Shown in pieces: positions 17,607 through 26,204 of a stretch of 64,000 nt of DNA; the stretch's first letter is position 1, and every line of letters starts with the position of its first letter. The notes under the pieces are model-generated. The model was given only the letters and a program-made list of their open reading frames with translations. It ran no database searches and was not told where the DNA came from. The position numbers and the translations under genes were made by a program. Origin of the DNA: UBA7477 sp045602925. GTDB lineage: Bacteria; Bacillota; Clostridia; Oscillospirales; Ruminococcaceae. The stretch lies in assembly GCA_045602925.1 (NCBI GenBank), contig JAZSCN010000008.1:1-64000 (forward strand), given 5' to 3'.

Positions 17607-18496
17607 TGAGTGAAGTAACACACGTCCAGTGGTTTCCCGGTCATATGGCAAAAACCAGACGTCTTATGCAAGCTAATCTTAAGCTTGTTGATGCCGTTGT
17701 AGAAATAACTGACGCAAGAATTCCGTATTCAAGCAGGAATCCAGAAATGGATTCACTTGTTGGAAGAAAACCAAGACTTGTACTTTTGAACAAATGCGAC
17801 GCAGCCGATGAAACAGTAACATCAATGTGGATTGATTACTATAAGAGAAATGGCTTGAGCGTTTTAGCAACTGACTGCAGAAGTGGAAAGAATGTTAATA
17901 AATTTGTTCCGATTTTAAAGGAACTTCTTTCAGAACAGATTGAACGCTGGAATATGAAGGGCATGACAGGAAGACCAATAAGAATTATGATTGTCGGTAT
18001 CCCCAATGTGGGAAAGTCATCGCTTATAAACCGTCTTGCCGGTGCAAAGCTTGCTAAGGTCGAGGATAGACCGGGCGTTACCAGGGGAAAGCAGTGGGTT
18101 AGCTTAGGTAATGGCGATATCGAACTTCTTGATATGCCAGGCGTGTTATGGCCTAAGTTTGAAGATAAGGATGTAGGAGAAAGACTCGCATTTACAGGTG
18201 CTGTCAAGGATGATGTCCTTGATATAGAATATCTGGCTTCAAGACTTTTGCAGTATCTTTTAGAAGCATATCCACAGAATATTGTTTCAAGATATTCGGT
18301 AAGCCTTGACAATTTACCTGACGACGACGATGATATGACAGGCTGTGCAGTAGGATATGAGCTATTGCAAAGAATAGGAAAAAAGCGTGGATTCTTGATT
18401 TCAGGTGGAGATATAAACACCGAAAGAGCCGCTATAACAGTTATCGACGAGTTCAGAAGTGGTAAAATGGGTAGATTTACCCTCGAAAGACCTTAA
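17606..18496 (+). CDS. rbgA: Ribosome biogenesis GTPase YlqF/RbgA
   Basis: Circularly permuted GTPase needed for late 50S assembly, particularly incorporation of L16. The permuted motif order is visible: G4 LLNKCD first (about residues 57-62), then G1 GIPNVGKSSL (about 132-141), the G2 Thr in RPGVTRG, then G3 DMPGVLWP. The N-terminal VQWFPGHMAK is diagnostic. At 296 aa it is full length. Its neighbours rplS, rnhB and lepB form the arrangement common in Firmicutes. Confidence 0.96.
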   Translation: MSEVTHVQWFPGHMAKTRRLMQANLKLVDAVVEITDARIPYSSRNPEMDSLVGRKPRLVLLNKCDAADETVTSMWIDYYKRNGLSVLATDCRSGKNVNKFVPILKELLSEQIERWNMKGMTGRPIRIMIVGIPNVGKSSLINRLAGAKLAKVEDRPGVTRGKQWVSLGNGDIELLDMPGVLWPKFEDKDVGERLAFTGAVKDDVLDIEYLASRLLQYLLEAYPQNIVSRYSVSLDNLPDDDDDMTGCAVGYELLQRIGKKRGFLISGGDINTERAAITVIDEFRSGKMGRFTLERP

Positions 18497-18522
18497 CTTT
18501 AGCAGTTTGGAGAGTGACTAAA

Positions 18523-19125
18523 ATGCTTCACCAGTTTGATATGGAATACTTTGAAAAGTATGCTTGCGTGTGTGGCGTAGATGAAGCTGGCAGAGGCCCA
18601 CTCGCCGGTGACGTGTATGCCGCAGCTGTAGTCTTTGATGAGGATACAGTTATAGACGCCGTCAATGATAGTAAGAAGCTTTCTGAAAAGAAAAGAGAAG
18701 AGCTTTTTGACGTTATCTGTGAAAAGGCTAAGGACTTTTGTATCGCAACTGCAACTGTCGACGAAATCGAAGAGCTTAATATCTTAGGTGCTGCTATGCT
18801 GGCTATGAAGCGTGCAGTAGAAGGACTTGAATGTAAGCCTGAAATCGCCCTTGTTGACGGAAATAGAAAGCCCTCGCTTGATTGCGAAGTCAAAACTGTA
18901 GTAAAGGGCGACGCTAAATCCCAATCGATAGCCGCAGCATCTATCTTAGCAAAGGTTGCCAGAGATAGATATATGAAACAGGTTGCAGAGGATTACCCTC
19001 AGTATCAGTTTGATAAGCATAAGGGCTATGGAACCAAGCTGCATTATGAAATGCTTGATAAATATGGCATTAGTGATGTTCACAGACCTAGCTTTTTAAA
19101 GAAATATTTGGCGGAGAAAAAGTAA
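18523..19125 (+). CDS. rnhB: Ribonuclease HII
   Basis: Removes ribonucleotides misincorporated in DNA and RNA-DNA hybrids. The metal-binding motif VDEAGRGPLAG (about residues 17-27) and the later DGNRKP and SIAAASILAKVARD blocks are present; about 200 aa is typical. ATG 18523 is preferred because TTGGAG is about 10 nt upstream, whereas the in-frame GTG at 18514 would have only 1 nt. The stop overlaps the yraN start (TAATG). Confidence 0.96.
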   Translation: MLHQFDMEYFEKYACVCGVDEAGRGPLAGDVYAAAVVFDEDTVIDAVNDSKKLSEKKREELFDVICEKAKDFCIATATVDEIEELNILGAAMLAMKRAVEGLECKPEIALVDGNRKPSLDCEVKTVVKGDAKSQSIAAASILAKVARDRYMKQVAEDYPQYQFDKHKGYGTKLHYEMLDKYGISDVHRPSFLKKYLAEKK

Positions 19126-19490
19126 TGGCTGATATTCACGAAAAGGGAAGAATCGGAGAGGACTTTACTGCAAGCTTGTTGCAAAGTAAGGGCTATGAGA
19201 TACTCTGCCGTAATTATAGAATCAAGGGTGGAGAAATTGATATTATCGCCAAGAAAGACGATATGCTAGCCTTTGTCGAGGTTAAAACGAGGAGCGAGGG
19301 TGCCCTCGTTACAGGCGAAGAAGCTATAACCCTAAGAAAGAAAAAGCTTGTCGTAAAAGCTGCTGAACGCTTTATTTCAGAGTATGAAACAGAGGTCGAT
19401 GGTCGCTTTGATGTCTGTGCCGTCGAGATTAAAGATGATAGGGTAGTTGCCTATAAATATTACCCGTCAGCCTTTGATGCCAGTAATTAA
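19125..19490 (+). CDS. yraN: UPF0102 (YraN) nuclease-like protein
   Basis: Restriction-endonuclease-fold protein of 121 aa. Conserved features are GEDFTASLLQSKGYEILCRN at the start and the core GGEIDIIAKKDDMLAFVEVK with D-x(n)-ExK geometry. It usually follows rnhB, as here, with a 1-nt stop/start overlap. A role in DNA processing is inferred from fold and neighbours; no biochemical function is established for most members. Confidence 0.9.
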   Translation: MADIHEKGRIGEDFTASLLQSKGYEILCRNYRIKGGEIDIIAKKDDMLAFVEVKTRSEGALVTGEEAITLRKKKLVVKAAERFISEYETEVDGRFDVCAVEIKDDRVVAYKYYPSAFDASN

Positions 19491-19534
19491 ATTGCAAATC
19501 AATCCTTTTGGATTTTATAAATGGAGGAAGAATT

Positions 19535-21031
19535 ATGTTTTACAAAAGTACAAGAAACAGTGGGGTTAAGGTAAGCTCTGCCCAGGCAATTGCGCAGGGG
19601 ATATCTAAGGACGGTGGACTCTTTGTTCCATCAGAAATACCTTCTCTCACTCTTGACGAGATAAAGGAAATCGGCTCAATGAGCTATGCCGATAGAGCTG
19701 CAGCAGTATTTTCTAAGTACCTGACTGATTTTTCAGAGACAGAGCTTAGATATTGCGTTGATAATGCGTATAGTACAAAGAATTTTGATACTGAAAGCAT
19801 TACAGAAATTGCTCATCTCTTTGATGGTACATATATGCTCGAGCTCTGGCACGGACCTACTTGTGCATTCAAGGATATGGCACTTCAGATTCTGCCTTAT
19901 CTTCTTACAACATCTGCCAAGAAGATAAATCTAGATAAGAAAATTGTTATCCTCGTTGCTACATCAGGCGATACAGGTAAGGCTGCACTCGAAGGCTTCA
20001 AGGATGTACCTGGCACATCAATTATGGTCTTCTATCCTGAAGATGGCGTTTCTGCTATGCAGAAGAAGCAGATGACAACACAGGAAGGCGACAATGTAGG
20101 CGTTTGTGCTATCAAGGGCAACTTCGACGACGCTCAGAATGGCGTTAAGAGAATTTTCACCGACGAGGCTATTGCAAATAAGCTCTCAGAAAACGGTATG
20201 ATGTTCTCATCTGCAAATTCAATCAACTGGGGTAGACTTGCTCCGCAAATTATCTATTATGTTTCAACATACGCACAGCTAGTTGCAGATGATGAAATTA
20301 AACTTGGCGATAAGATAAATGTCGTTGTACCAACAGGTAACTTCGGTAATATCCTAGCAGCTTATTACGCTAAGCATATGGGAGTTCCGATCAATAAGCT
20401 TATCTGTGCTTCAAATTCTAATAATGTTCTGACAGACTTTCTTACAACAGGTGTCTACGATAGAAACAGAAAGTTCTTTACAACCATCTCTCCTTCAATG
20501 GATATCCTTATTTCTTCTAATCTCGAAAGACTTCTCTATCACCTATGTGGCGAAAACGATGCTACAATCAGAGATTGGTTTGGTAGGCTCGCTTCTGAAG
20601 GCAAGTATGAGGTTTCTGATGATGTAAAGAATATGCTCGCAGAGGAGTTCTATGCAGGTTGCTGTGATGACGAAGCAACAAAGTCTTGCATCAAGGAAAT
20701 TTACCAGAAGTATTCATATACCTGCGATACCCATACAGCTGTTGCCGTTAAGGTTTATGAGGATTATGCAAAGGCAACAGGCGACAATACAAGAACAGTT
20801 ATCGCTTCAACAGCTAGTCCTTATAAGTTCTCTGGAAGTGTTCTCGAAGCTCTCGGTGAATTCGACGCAAGCCTCGATGAGTTCACACTCGTAGATAAAC
20901 TCGCTGATGCTTCTAAGCTCCCAATTCCTGCATCTCTTTCAGCTCTCAAGGATAAGGAAATAAGATTCTCCGAGTCTGTTGAAAAGTCCGATATGGATGC
21001 CTATGTGTTTAAGACACTATCTATAAACTAA
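19535..21031 (+). CDS. thrC: Threonine synthase
   Basis: PLP enzyme converting O-phosphohomoserine to threonine. The N-terminal MFYKSTRNSG with downstream KDGGLFVP, the PLP-lysine region HGPTCAFKDMALQ, and the phosphate loop VATSGDTGKAA are all visible. About 498 aa matches the long bacterial/fungal type. ATG 19535 is chosen: GGAGGA is 6 nt upstream and the upstream in-frame ATG adds a non-homologous leader. It follows yraN by 44 bp and could be read from the same operon. A strong terminator follows. Confidence 0.96.
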   Translation: MFYKSTRNSGVKVSSAQAIAQGISKDGGLFVPSEIPSLTLDEIKEIGSMSYADRAAAVFSKYLTDFSETELRYCVDNAYSTKNFDTESITEIAHLFDGTYMLELWHGPTCAFKDMALQILPYLLTTSAKKINLDKKIVILVATSGDTGKAALEGFKDVPGTSIMVFYPEDGVSAMQKKQMTTQEGDNVGVCAIKGNFDDAQNGVKRIFTDEAIANKLSENGMMFSSANSINWGRLAPQIIYYVSTYAQLVADDEIKLGDKINVVVPTGNFGNILAAYYAKHMGVPINKLICASNSNNVLTDFLTTGVYDRNRKFFTTISPSMDILISSNLERLLYHLCGENDATIRDWFGRLASEGKYEVSDDVKNMLAEEFYAGCCDDEATKSCIKEIYQKYSYTCDTHTAVAVKVYEDYAKATGDNTRTVIASTASPYKFSGSVLEALGEFDASLDEFTLVDKLADASKLPIPASLSALKDKEIRFSESVEKSDMDAYVFKTLSIN

Positions 21032-21044
21032 ACTTATGAAAGAA

Positions 21045-21079
21045 AACGAAAACCGCCTGATGTGCAGACGGTTTTCGTT
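21045..21079. terminator. Bidirectional terminator between thrC and the DUF1540 gene
   Basis: 11-bp perfect stem AACGAAAACCG / CGGTTTTCGTT with a 13-nt loop. U-rich tails are modest on both strands. Confidence 0.75.
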
Positions 21080-21085
21080 ACATAT

Positions 21086-21250
21086 TTAGTCTCTTGACTT
21101 AAAGGTTTTGCATTCTGTTGAAGCACAGTTTTCAGGTGATGCACAGTTGCTGCTCACACAAATCTTACCAGCAACGCACTCGTGACCGTGCTTGTTATAT
21201 ACGCAGTTTGCAACCTTGCAGTCAATACCATAAATCTTATTGCTATCCAT
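21086..21250 (-). CDS. DUF1540 small cysteine-rich protein
   Basis: A 54-residue protein on the reverse strand with Cys at 11, 16, 25, 31, 36, 42 and 47. The pattern starts IDCKVANCVYN, then CVAGKICV, and ends CASTECKTF, characteristic of DUF1540 proteins of Clostridia. GGAGG (complement of 21261-21265) lies 10 nt before the ATG at 21250. The seven Cys suggest metal binding, which is inference; no function is known. It is convergent with thrC and divergent from the phosphoesterase gene. Confidence 0.85.
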   Translation of the reverse strand: MDSNKIYGIDCKVANCVYNKHGHECVAGKICVSSNCASPENCASTECKTFKSRD

Positions 21251-21353
21251 AGATTGAATTCCTCCGTAGGATTTGATTTCGCGAATTGCTCGCTGATAGT
21301 ATTATGTGCTATGCGTTTTTAATTATTACTTGTAATTACTTGGAGGTGTCTTA

Positions 21354-22076
21354 TTGGCTTTATTTGTAATAGCAGATTTGCATTTGTCACTGTCTAGTGA
21401 TAAACCTATGGACGTCTTTAAGGGCTGGGATAATTATACTGAAAGACTTGAGAAAAATTGGCGAAGAATTGTCGCTGATAGTGATACTGTAGTAATTCCG
21501 GGCGATATTTCTTGGGCAATGAATCTTGAAGACGCTAAAGCAGATTTTGCATTCATCGAGTCTTTGCCGGGTAATAAAATAATTATGAAGGGCAACCACG
21601 ATTATTGGTGGAATTCAATGAAGAAAATGGAAGCCTTTTTGCAAGATAATGGTTTTAATAGCATAAGTATTTTGCATAACAATTGCTTTGCTTATGAAAA
21701 GACAGGTATCTGTGGCACAAGAGGTTGGATTAACGAGAAGGGTGAACAAGCCGATAAAAAGGTTCTTTTAAGAGAGGCACAAAGACTTAGTGTTTCGATT
21801 GAAGCCGCCTTGAAACAAAATCTTAAGCCAATGGTTTTTCTTCACTATCCACCGATTTATATAGCGGATAGAAATGAAGAAATCTTGGCAGTGCTCGACA
21901 AGTATAGTATCGAACATTGCTTTTTTGGACATATCCATGGCAAGGGCGGATGTTATGCTGTGAATGGTATTGAACAAGGTAGATATTATAAGCTTATAGC
22001 AAGTGACTTTCTACAATTTACGCCCCTCAATATAACTGAATTTGTGCAGTATGACAATTCGAAAAATGAGGGCTAG
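21354..22076 (+). CDS. Calcineurin-like metallophosphoesterase
   Basis: A 240-residue dinuclear-metal phosphoesterase. Signature motifs in order: ADLHL (D-x-H, residues 7-11), GDISWA (GD), KGNHDYWW (GNH[DE]), a later FLHYPPIY His, and GHIHGKG (GH-x-H). The start is TTG 21354, with GGAGGT 6 nt upstream; no better ATG exists before the first motif. It belongs to the YmaC/YkuE-like cytosolic set by length, but the substrate cannot be inferred. It lies about 60 nt upstream of tig on the same strand. Confidence 0.88.
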   Translation: MALFVIADLHLSLSSDKPMDVFKGWDNYTERLEKNWRRIVADSDTVVIPGDISWAMNLEDAKADFAFIESLPGNKIIMKGNHDYWWNSMKKMEAFLQDNGFNSISILHNNCFAYEKTGICGTRGWINEKGEQADKKVLLREAQRLSVSIEAALKQNLKPMVFLHYPPIYIADRNEEILAVLDKYSIEHCFFGHIHGKGGCYAVNGIEQGRYYKLIASDFLQFTPLNITEFVQYDNSKNEG

Positions 22077-22136
22077 AAATTATAGTAACAATGTGGTATA
22101 ATTAATTGGATATATTTATATTTTGGAGGTATAAAA

Positions 22137-23417
22137 ATGAGTTTAGTTAACACAAACAAAACTGCTGCAAATACTTATGAATTGGAGATAGAGATTTCTG
22201 CTGAAAAGTTTGAAGAAGCTGTTCAGAAGGCATTCCTTAAGGCTAAGAACAAGATTAACGTTCCAGGCTTTAGAAAGGGCAAGGCTCCAAGAAAGATTAT
22301 TGAAAGAGAATATGGCGAAGCTGTTTTCTATGAAGATGCTGTAAATCTTCTCTATCCGGCAGAAGTTGACGCTGCTGTTGAGGAAGCAAAGCTTGACCTC
22401 GTTGCTCAGCCAGAAGTTGAAGTAACTGACGTTTCTAAGGAAAACGGAGTTAAGATTAAGGTTACATGCACAACAAAGCCTGAGGTTAATATTTCTGATT
22501 ACCTTGGAATAGAAGCTGAAAAGGTTGTCAATGCTGTAACTGACGAAGATGTTGACAAGGAAGTTGACAAGATTCGTGAAAAGAACGTAAGAATTATTAA
22601 CGTTGATGATAGAGCAGCTCAGATGGGCGATATCGCTGTTATTGACTTTGAAGGCTTTAAGGATGGCGTTGCTTTCGACGGTGGCAAGGCTGAAATGTTT
22701 GAGCTCGAGCTCGGTGGCGGTCAGTTTATTCCTGGCTTCGAAGAGAAGGTTGCAGGTCACAACATCGGCGAAGAATTTGATATCGATGTTACATTCCCTG
22801 AGGACTATGCTTCAGAAGAACTCAAGGGCGCTGCAGTTATCTTTAAGATTAAGCTCCACGAAATCAAGGCTAAGGAGCTTCCTGAACTTGATGATGAGTT
22901 CGTAAAGGATACTTCTGAGTTTGATACAGTTGATGACTTCAAGGCTGATATAAGAGCTAAGCTCGAAAAGGCTGCTGAAGATAAGGCTGACGCTGAATTT
23001 GAGCAGAAGATTTTTGATGTAGTTATCGAAAAGATGGAAGCTGAAGTTCCAGAAGTAATGTACGAAAACAGAGCTAGAGAAATGGCACAGGAAATGTCCG
23101 GCAGACTTTCTTCTCAGGGTATCTCATTCGAGATGTACTGCCAGTTCACAGGACAGACTCCGGAAGCTGTTATCGAAACCTTTAAGAAGCAGGCTGAGCC
23201 ACAGGTTAAGCTCCGTCTCGCACTCGAAAAGATTGTTGAACTCGAAAAGATTGAAGCAACAGACGATGAAGCTAATGCTGAGATCCAGAAGATTGCTGAT
23301 GCTTATAAGATGGAAGTTGAACAGGTTAAGCAGTATATCGCAGTTGAAGACGTTAAGAAAGACGTTTGCGTAGGCAAGGCTGTTGACCTTATCAAGAATT
23401 CAGCAAAGGTAAAGTAA
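22137..23417 (+). CDS. tig: Trigger factor
   Basis: Ribosome-associated chaperone and peptidyl-prolyl isomerase that receives nascent chains. The N-terminal ribosome-binding signature GFRKGKAPRKII (about residues 41-52) is present. A central FKBP domain (about 155-245, starting near DIAVIDFEGFKDGVAF) and the long helical C-terminal domain follow. At 426 aa it is full length. TGGAGGT lies 8 nt before the ATG. It heads the tig-clpP-clpX cluster common in bacteria, separated from clpP by a hairpin. Confidence 0.97.
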   Translation: MSLVNTNKTAANTYELEIEISAEKFEEAVQKAFLKAKNKINVPGFRKGKAPRKIIEREYGEAVFYEDAVNLLYPAEVDAAVEEAKLDLVAQPEVEVTDVSKENGVKIKVTCTTKPEVNISDYLGIEAEKVVNAVTDEDVDKEVDKIREKNVRIINVDDRAAQMGDIAVIDFEGFKDGVAFDGGKAEMFELELGGGQFIPGFEEKVAGHNIGEEFDIDVTFPEDYASEELKGAAVIFKIKLHEIKAKELPELDDEFVKDTSEFDTVDDFKADIRAKLEKAAEDKADAEFEQKIFDVVIEKMEAEVPEVMYENRAREMAQEMSGRLSSQGISFEMYCQFTGQTPEAVIETFKKQAEPQVKLRLALEKIVELEKIEATDDEANAEIQKIADAYKMEVEQVKQYIAVEDVKKDVCVGKAVDLIKNSAKVK

Positions 23418-23430
23418 TTTAAATTTAATG

Positions 23431-23452
23431 TTCGCTCGCTTATGCGAGCGAA
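23431..23452 (+). terminator. Hairpin between tig and clpP
   Basis: Perfect 9-bp stem TTCGCTCGC / GCGAGCGAA with a 4-nt loop. It lacks a T-run, so it is more likely a partial attenuator, RNA-processing site or 3'-end stabiliser than a full terminator. Confidence 0.55.
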
Positions 23453-23482
23453 TGTTGTATATTCAGTAGAGGAGGCAAATTT

Positions 23483-24073
23483 ATGGCAACTATACCTTAT
23501 GTAGTAGAACAGACAAGTAGAGGAGAGAGAAGTTATGATATTTTCTCCAGACTTCTCAACGACAGAATTATTATGCTCTGTGACGAGGTTAATGATACAA
23601 CAGCTAGCCTTGTTATAGCACAGCTCCTTTATCTTGAAGGACAGGACCCTGAAAAGGATATCGACCTTTACATCAATTCACCTGGTGGAAGCGTTAGCGC
23701 AGGTCTTGCTATCTATGATACAATCAAGTACATCAAGTGCGACGTTTCTACAATTTGTGTTGGAATGGCTGCATCTATGGGTGCACTCTTGCTTTCAAGC
23801 GGTACAAAGGGAAAGAGATTTGCTCTCCCTCATAGTGAGATTATGATTCACCAGCCACTTATCGCCGGCGGTGGAATTTCCGGTCAGTGCACAGATATCA
23901 AGATTCGTTCCGACCATATGCTCAGAACAAGAGACAGACTCAATAAGATTCTTTCTGACAATACTGGAAAGAGCGTTGAACAGATTGCCCTTGATACAGA
24001 GCGTGACAACTTTATGACAGCTGAGGAAGCACTTGAATACGGCCTTATTGATAAGGTAATCGTAAGCAGATAG
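23483..24073 (+). CDS. clpP: ATP-dependent Clp protease proteolytic subunit
   Basis: Barrel-forming serine protease that works with ClpX and ClpC. The catalytic Ser is in GMAASMGALLL, the His in PHSEIMIHQP, and the Asp is in the DTERDNFM region. The processing-type N-terminus (IPYVVEQTSRGERSYDI) matches housekeeping ClpP, and 196 aa is typical. GAGGAGG lies upstream. The clpX gene starts 11 nt after the stop, so both enzyme parts are co-expressed. Confidence 0.98.
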   Translation: MATIPYVVEQTSRGERSYDIFSRLLNDRIIMLCDEVNDTTASLVIAQLLYLEGQDPEKDIDLYINSPGGSVSAGLAIYDTIKYIKCDVSTICVGMAASMGALLLSSGTKGKRFALPHSEIMIHQPLIAGGGISGQCTDIKIRSDHMLRTRDRLNKILSDNTGKSVEQIALDTERDNFMTAEEALEYGLIDKVIVSR

Positions 24074-24084
24074 GAGAGAGCTTA

Positions 24085-25359
24085 ATGGCAGGAACCGATA
24101 ATTTAAAGAAATGTCTGTTTTGCGGGAAGTCTGAAAACAAAGTTTTAAATATGTTTTCTGCAGGTAATACAGCCCATATCTGTAATGAATGTGTTATTTA
24201 TTGCTATGGTATTATGGAGGAAGAGGGCACAGTACCTCTCGCAAAGCAGAGAAATAGACAGCAACCAAAAGAATCTAATAAGCTTGAGCTTGCAAAGCCA
24301 GTAGAGATTAAAGAAAATCTCGACCAGTATGTTATCGGCCAGGATAAAGCTAAGATTTCTCTTGCGGTTGCAGTGTATAATCACTATAAGAGAATTAATG
24401 GTATAAAGTCTGACGCTGCTGATGATGTAGAACTTCAGAAGAGTAATGTATTGTTACTTGGCCCTACCGGTACAGGTAAAACACTTCTCGCTCAAAGCCT
24501 TGCAAGAAAGCTTAATGTACCATTCGCAATCGCCGATGCAACAACATTAACCGAAGCCGGATATGTTGGCGACGACGTTGAAAATGTACTTACAAGACTT
24601 ATCCAGGCTGCCGATTATGACGTAGAAGCAGCCCAGCGTGGTATTATCTATATCGACGAAATTGATAAGATTGCAAGAAAATCTGAAAACACTTCTATTA
24701 CACGTGACGTAAGTGGTGAAGGCGTTCAGCAAGCACTTCTTAAGATTATAGAGGGTACAGTCTCAAACGTTCCGCCACAGGGTGGCAGAAAGCACCCTAA
24801 CCAGGAGTTTATCCACCTTGATACAAGAAATATCTTGTTTATCTGCGGCGGTGCATTTGATGGCCTCGAAGCTGTAATTAAGAAGCGTACAGAGTCCTCT
24901 ACTCTCGGATTTGGTGGTCAGGTTAGCTCAAAGAAGAATGAGACAAATGTCTTCCATAAGGTCGAGCCTTATGACCTAGTTAAGTTCGGACTCGTTCCTG
25001 AACTTGTAGGAAGACTTCCTGTTATCACTGTTCTCGATGAGCTTGACGAGGATGCTCTCGTTAGAATCCTTTCCGAACCAAAGAACGCTCTTATCAAGCA
25101 GTATAAGAAGCTCTTTAAGATTGATAATATCGACCTTGTGTTTACCGAGGAAGCTAAGCGTGCTATCGCTCAGAAAGCCCTTAAGCAGAAGACCGGTGCC
25201 AGAGGACTTCGTTCAATCGTTGAACAGCTACTCACAAACCTTATGTATGAGTGCCCATCTGATGATACAGTTGCTGCAATTACAATTACAGAAAAGTGTA
25301 TTACCGAGGATGCTATGCCACTTATCGAGCGTAAGGTTTACGATAAAAAAGCTCAGTAA
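24085..25359 (+). CDS. clpX: ATP-dependent Clp protease ATP-binding subunit ClpX
   Basis: AAA+ unfoldase feeding substrates to ClpP. The Cys4 zinc-binding domain is at the N-terminus (CLFCGK ... CNECVIYC, about residues 11-39). It is followed by Walker A GPTGTGKT, Walker B IIYIDEIDK, the RKSENTSITRDVSGEGVQ pore-region block, and sensor-2 GARGLR. At 424 aa it is normal. AGGAGAG precedes the start. The next gene, a leucine-rich-repeat protein, begins 5 nt after the stop. Confidence 0.98.
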   Translation: MAGTDNLKKCLFCGKSENKVLNMFSAGNTAHICNECVIYCYGIMEEEGTVPLAKQRNRQQPKESNKLELAKPVEIKENLDQYVIGQDKAKISLAVAVYNHYKRINGIKSDAADDVELQKSNVLLLGPTGTGKTLLAQSLARKLNVPFAIADATTLTEAGYVGDDVENVLTRLIQAADYDVEAAQRGIIYIDEIDKIARKSENTSITRDVSGEGVQQALLKIIEGTVSNVPPQGGRKHPNQEFIHLDTRNILFICGGAFDGLEAVIKKRTESSTLGFGGQVSSKKNETNVFHKVEPYDLVKFGLVPELVGRLPVITVLDELDEDALVRILSEPKNALIKQYKKLFKIDNIDLVFTEEAKRAIAQKALKQKTGARGLRSIVEQLLTNLMYECPSDDTVAAITITEKCITEDAMPLIERKVYDKKAQ

Positions 25360-25364
25360 CAAAT

Positions 25365-25898
25365 ATGTTTACCGAGATAAAGAAAAGACAGTATGAAGGT
25401 GCGCTACACCTCACTGACTATACAGTCCCTAATGGAGTTACTCGTATAGGACAGGAGGCTTTTGCGAATTGTACTAATCTGTGTACAATCTGGTTACCAG
25501 AAAGCGTCGAGTATATCGGGAAAGGTGCATTCTTTAATTGTACAAGCCTCGAAGAGATTGTAATTCCTCCAAAGGTTAAATGTCTGAAAGAGCATGTTTT
25601 TGCTTTTTGTGAAGGGTTAACAGAAGTGTTTATCCCGGAAACACTTGAGGATATTGAAGACGTCGCTTTTTTAGGATGTAAAAATTTAGAGAAAGTCCAC
25701 CTTACAGAATATATTGTTAGTATTGGTAAATTTGCTTTCTATGATTGTAATAAGCTAACCGATATTATTGTTCCTGATACTATTATCGACTTGTCTAAAA
25801 AAGCATTCAAAAGATGTCCGTCACTTTCTAAGGAATCAATCGCTTCTATCGAACAAGTGTACAAAAGTCTTAAAATCAAAAAATATGTAATCGGCTAA
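25365..25898 (+). CDS. BspA-type leucine-rich-repeat protein, leaderless
   Basis: A 177-residue protein made of about five or six ~23-residue repeats of the pattern I-x2-xAFxxCxxLxxIxIPxxVxxI, e.g. IGQEAFANCTNLCTIWLPES and IGKGAFFNCTSLEEIVIPP. This is the LRR_5/BspA type. Most such proteins are large and secreted; this one has no signal peptide, membrane segment or anchor, so it should be cytosolic. It begins 5 nt after clpX and is presumably in the same transcript. A protein-binding role near ClpXP is possible but unproven. Confidence 0.85.
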   Translation: MFTEIKKRQYEGALHLTDYTVPNGVTRIGQEAFANCTNLCTIWLPESVEYIGKGAFFNCTSLEEIVIPPKVKCLKEHVFAFCEGLTEVFIPETLEDIEDVAFLGCKNLEKVHLTEYIVSIGKFAFYDCNKLTDIIVPDTIIDLSKKAFKRCPSLSKESIASIEQVYKSLKIKKYVIG

Positions 25899-25985
25899 TA
25901 CCGATATGAAAAACCCCTCACAAATGAACTGCCCCAAATTGTACGGACAGTACAAAAACACCCCTATGGTAGATGAAATTTAATT

Positions 25986-26072
25986 TTAAGCAACATACTG
26001 ACATCGCTTTTCAAGTGGTGTCAGTTTTGTTTTTAGTTGTATTCTTTCGTGATTGTAGAAATGGATGTATTC
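25986..26072 (-). pseudogene. C-terminal fragment of IS3-family transposase (orfB)
   Basis: Reverse-strand translation gives EYIHFYNHERIQLKTKL followed by TPLEKRCQYVA and a stop. The YNHERIQ-x(n)-TPLE pattern is the hallmark C-terminus of IS3/IS150-group DDE transposases. The catalytic DDE region is absent, so this fragment cannot transpose itself. Confidence 0.88.
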
Positions 26073-26102
26073 ACCTATGAGGAGGCGAACCTACTCATAG
26101 GT
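26073..26102. repeat. Inverted repeat at the deletion junction
   Basis: Perfect 9-bp arms ACCTATGAG (26073-26081) and CTCATAGGT (26094-26102) around a 12-nt loop. They sit exactly where the orfA and orfB remnants meet, so they may mark the internal deletion. Confidence 0.6.
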
Positions 26103-26161
26103 CTGAAGTCTAATTCTAAGATTTTTTCACATTCTTTGATATGTCTGTAACTTCTTGGCAC
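26075..26161 (-). pseudogene. N-terminal fragment of IS3-family orfA
   Basis: From GTG at 26161 the reverse strand encodes 28 residues beginning with VPRSYRHIKECEKILELDF, then an abrupt unrelated tail and stop. The YRHIKE-x-EKxILEL pattern matches the start of orfA helix-turn-helix proteins of IS3 elements. GGAG lies 8 nt upstream but is buried in the adjacent hairpin. Confidence 0.75.
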
Positions 26162-26169
26162 AAAAATTT

Positions 26170-26204
26170 CTCCTATGGTAGTTTCTTTAATTCTACCATA
26201 GGAG
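26170..26204. promoter_or_regulatory. RBS-sequestering hairpin of the IS remnant
   Basis: Perfect 12-bp inverted repeat CTCCTATGGTAG (26170-26181) and CTACCATAGGAG (26193-26204) with an 11-nt loop. On the minus-strand transcript the orfA ribosome site GGAG (complement of 26170-26173) is the last four bases of the stem. A related CCCCTATGGTAG occurs at 25961-25972 near the other end. Confidence 0.8.

Noticed and set aside
17839..18420. 193-codon reverse-strand frame over rbgA
   Set aside because: The rbgA reading frame carries all GTPase motifs, while the reverse frame shows none and has no start signal.
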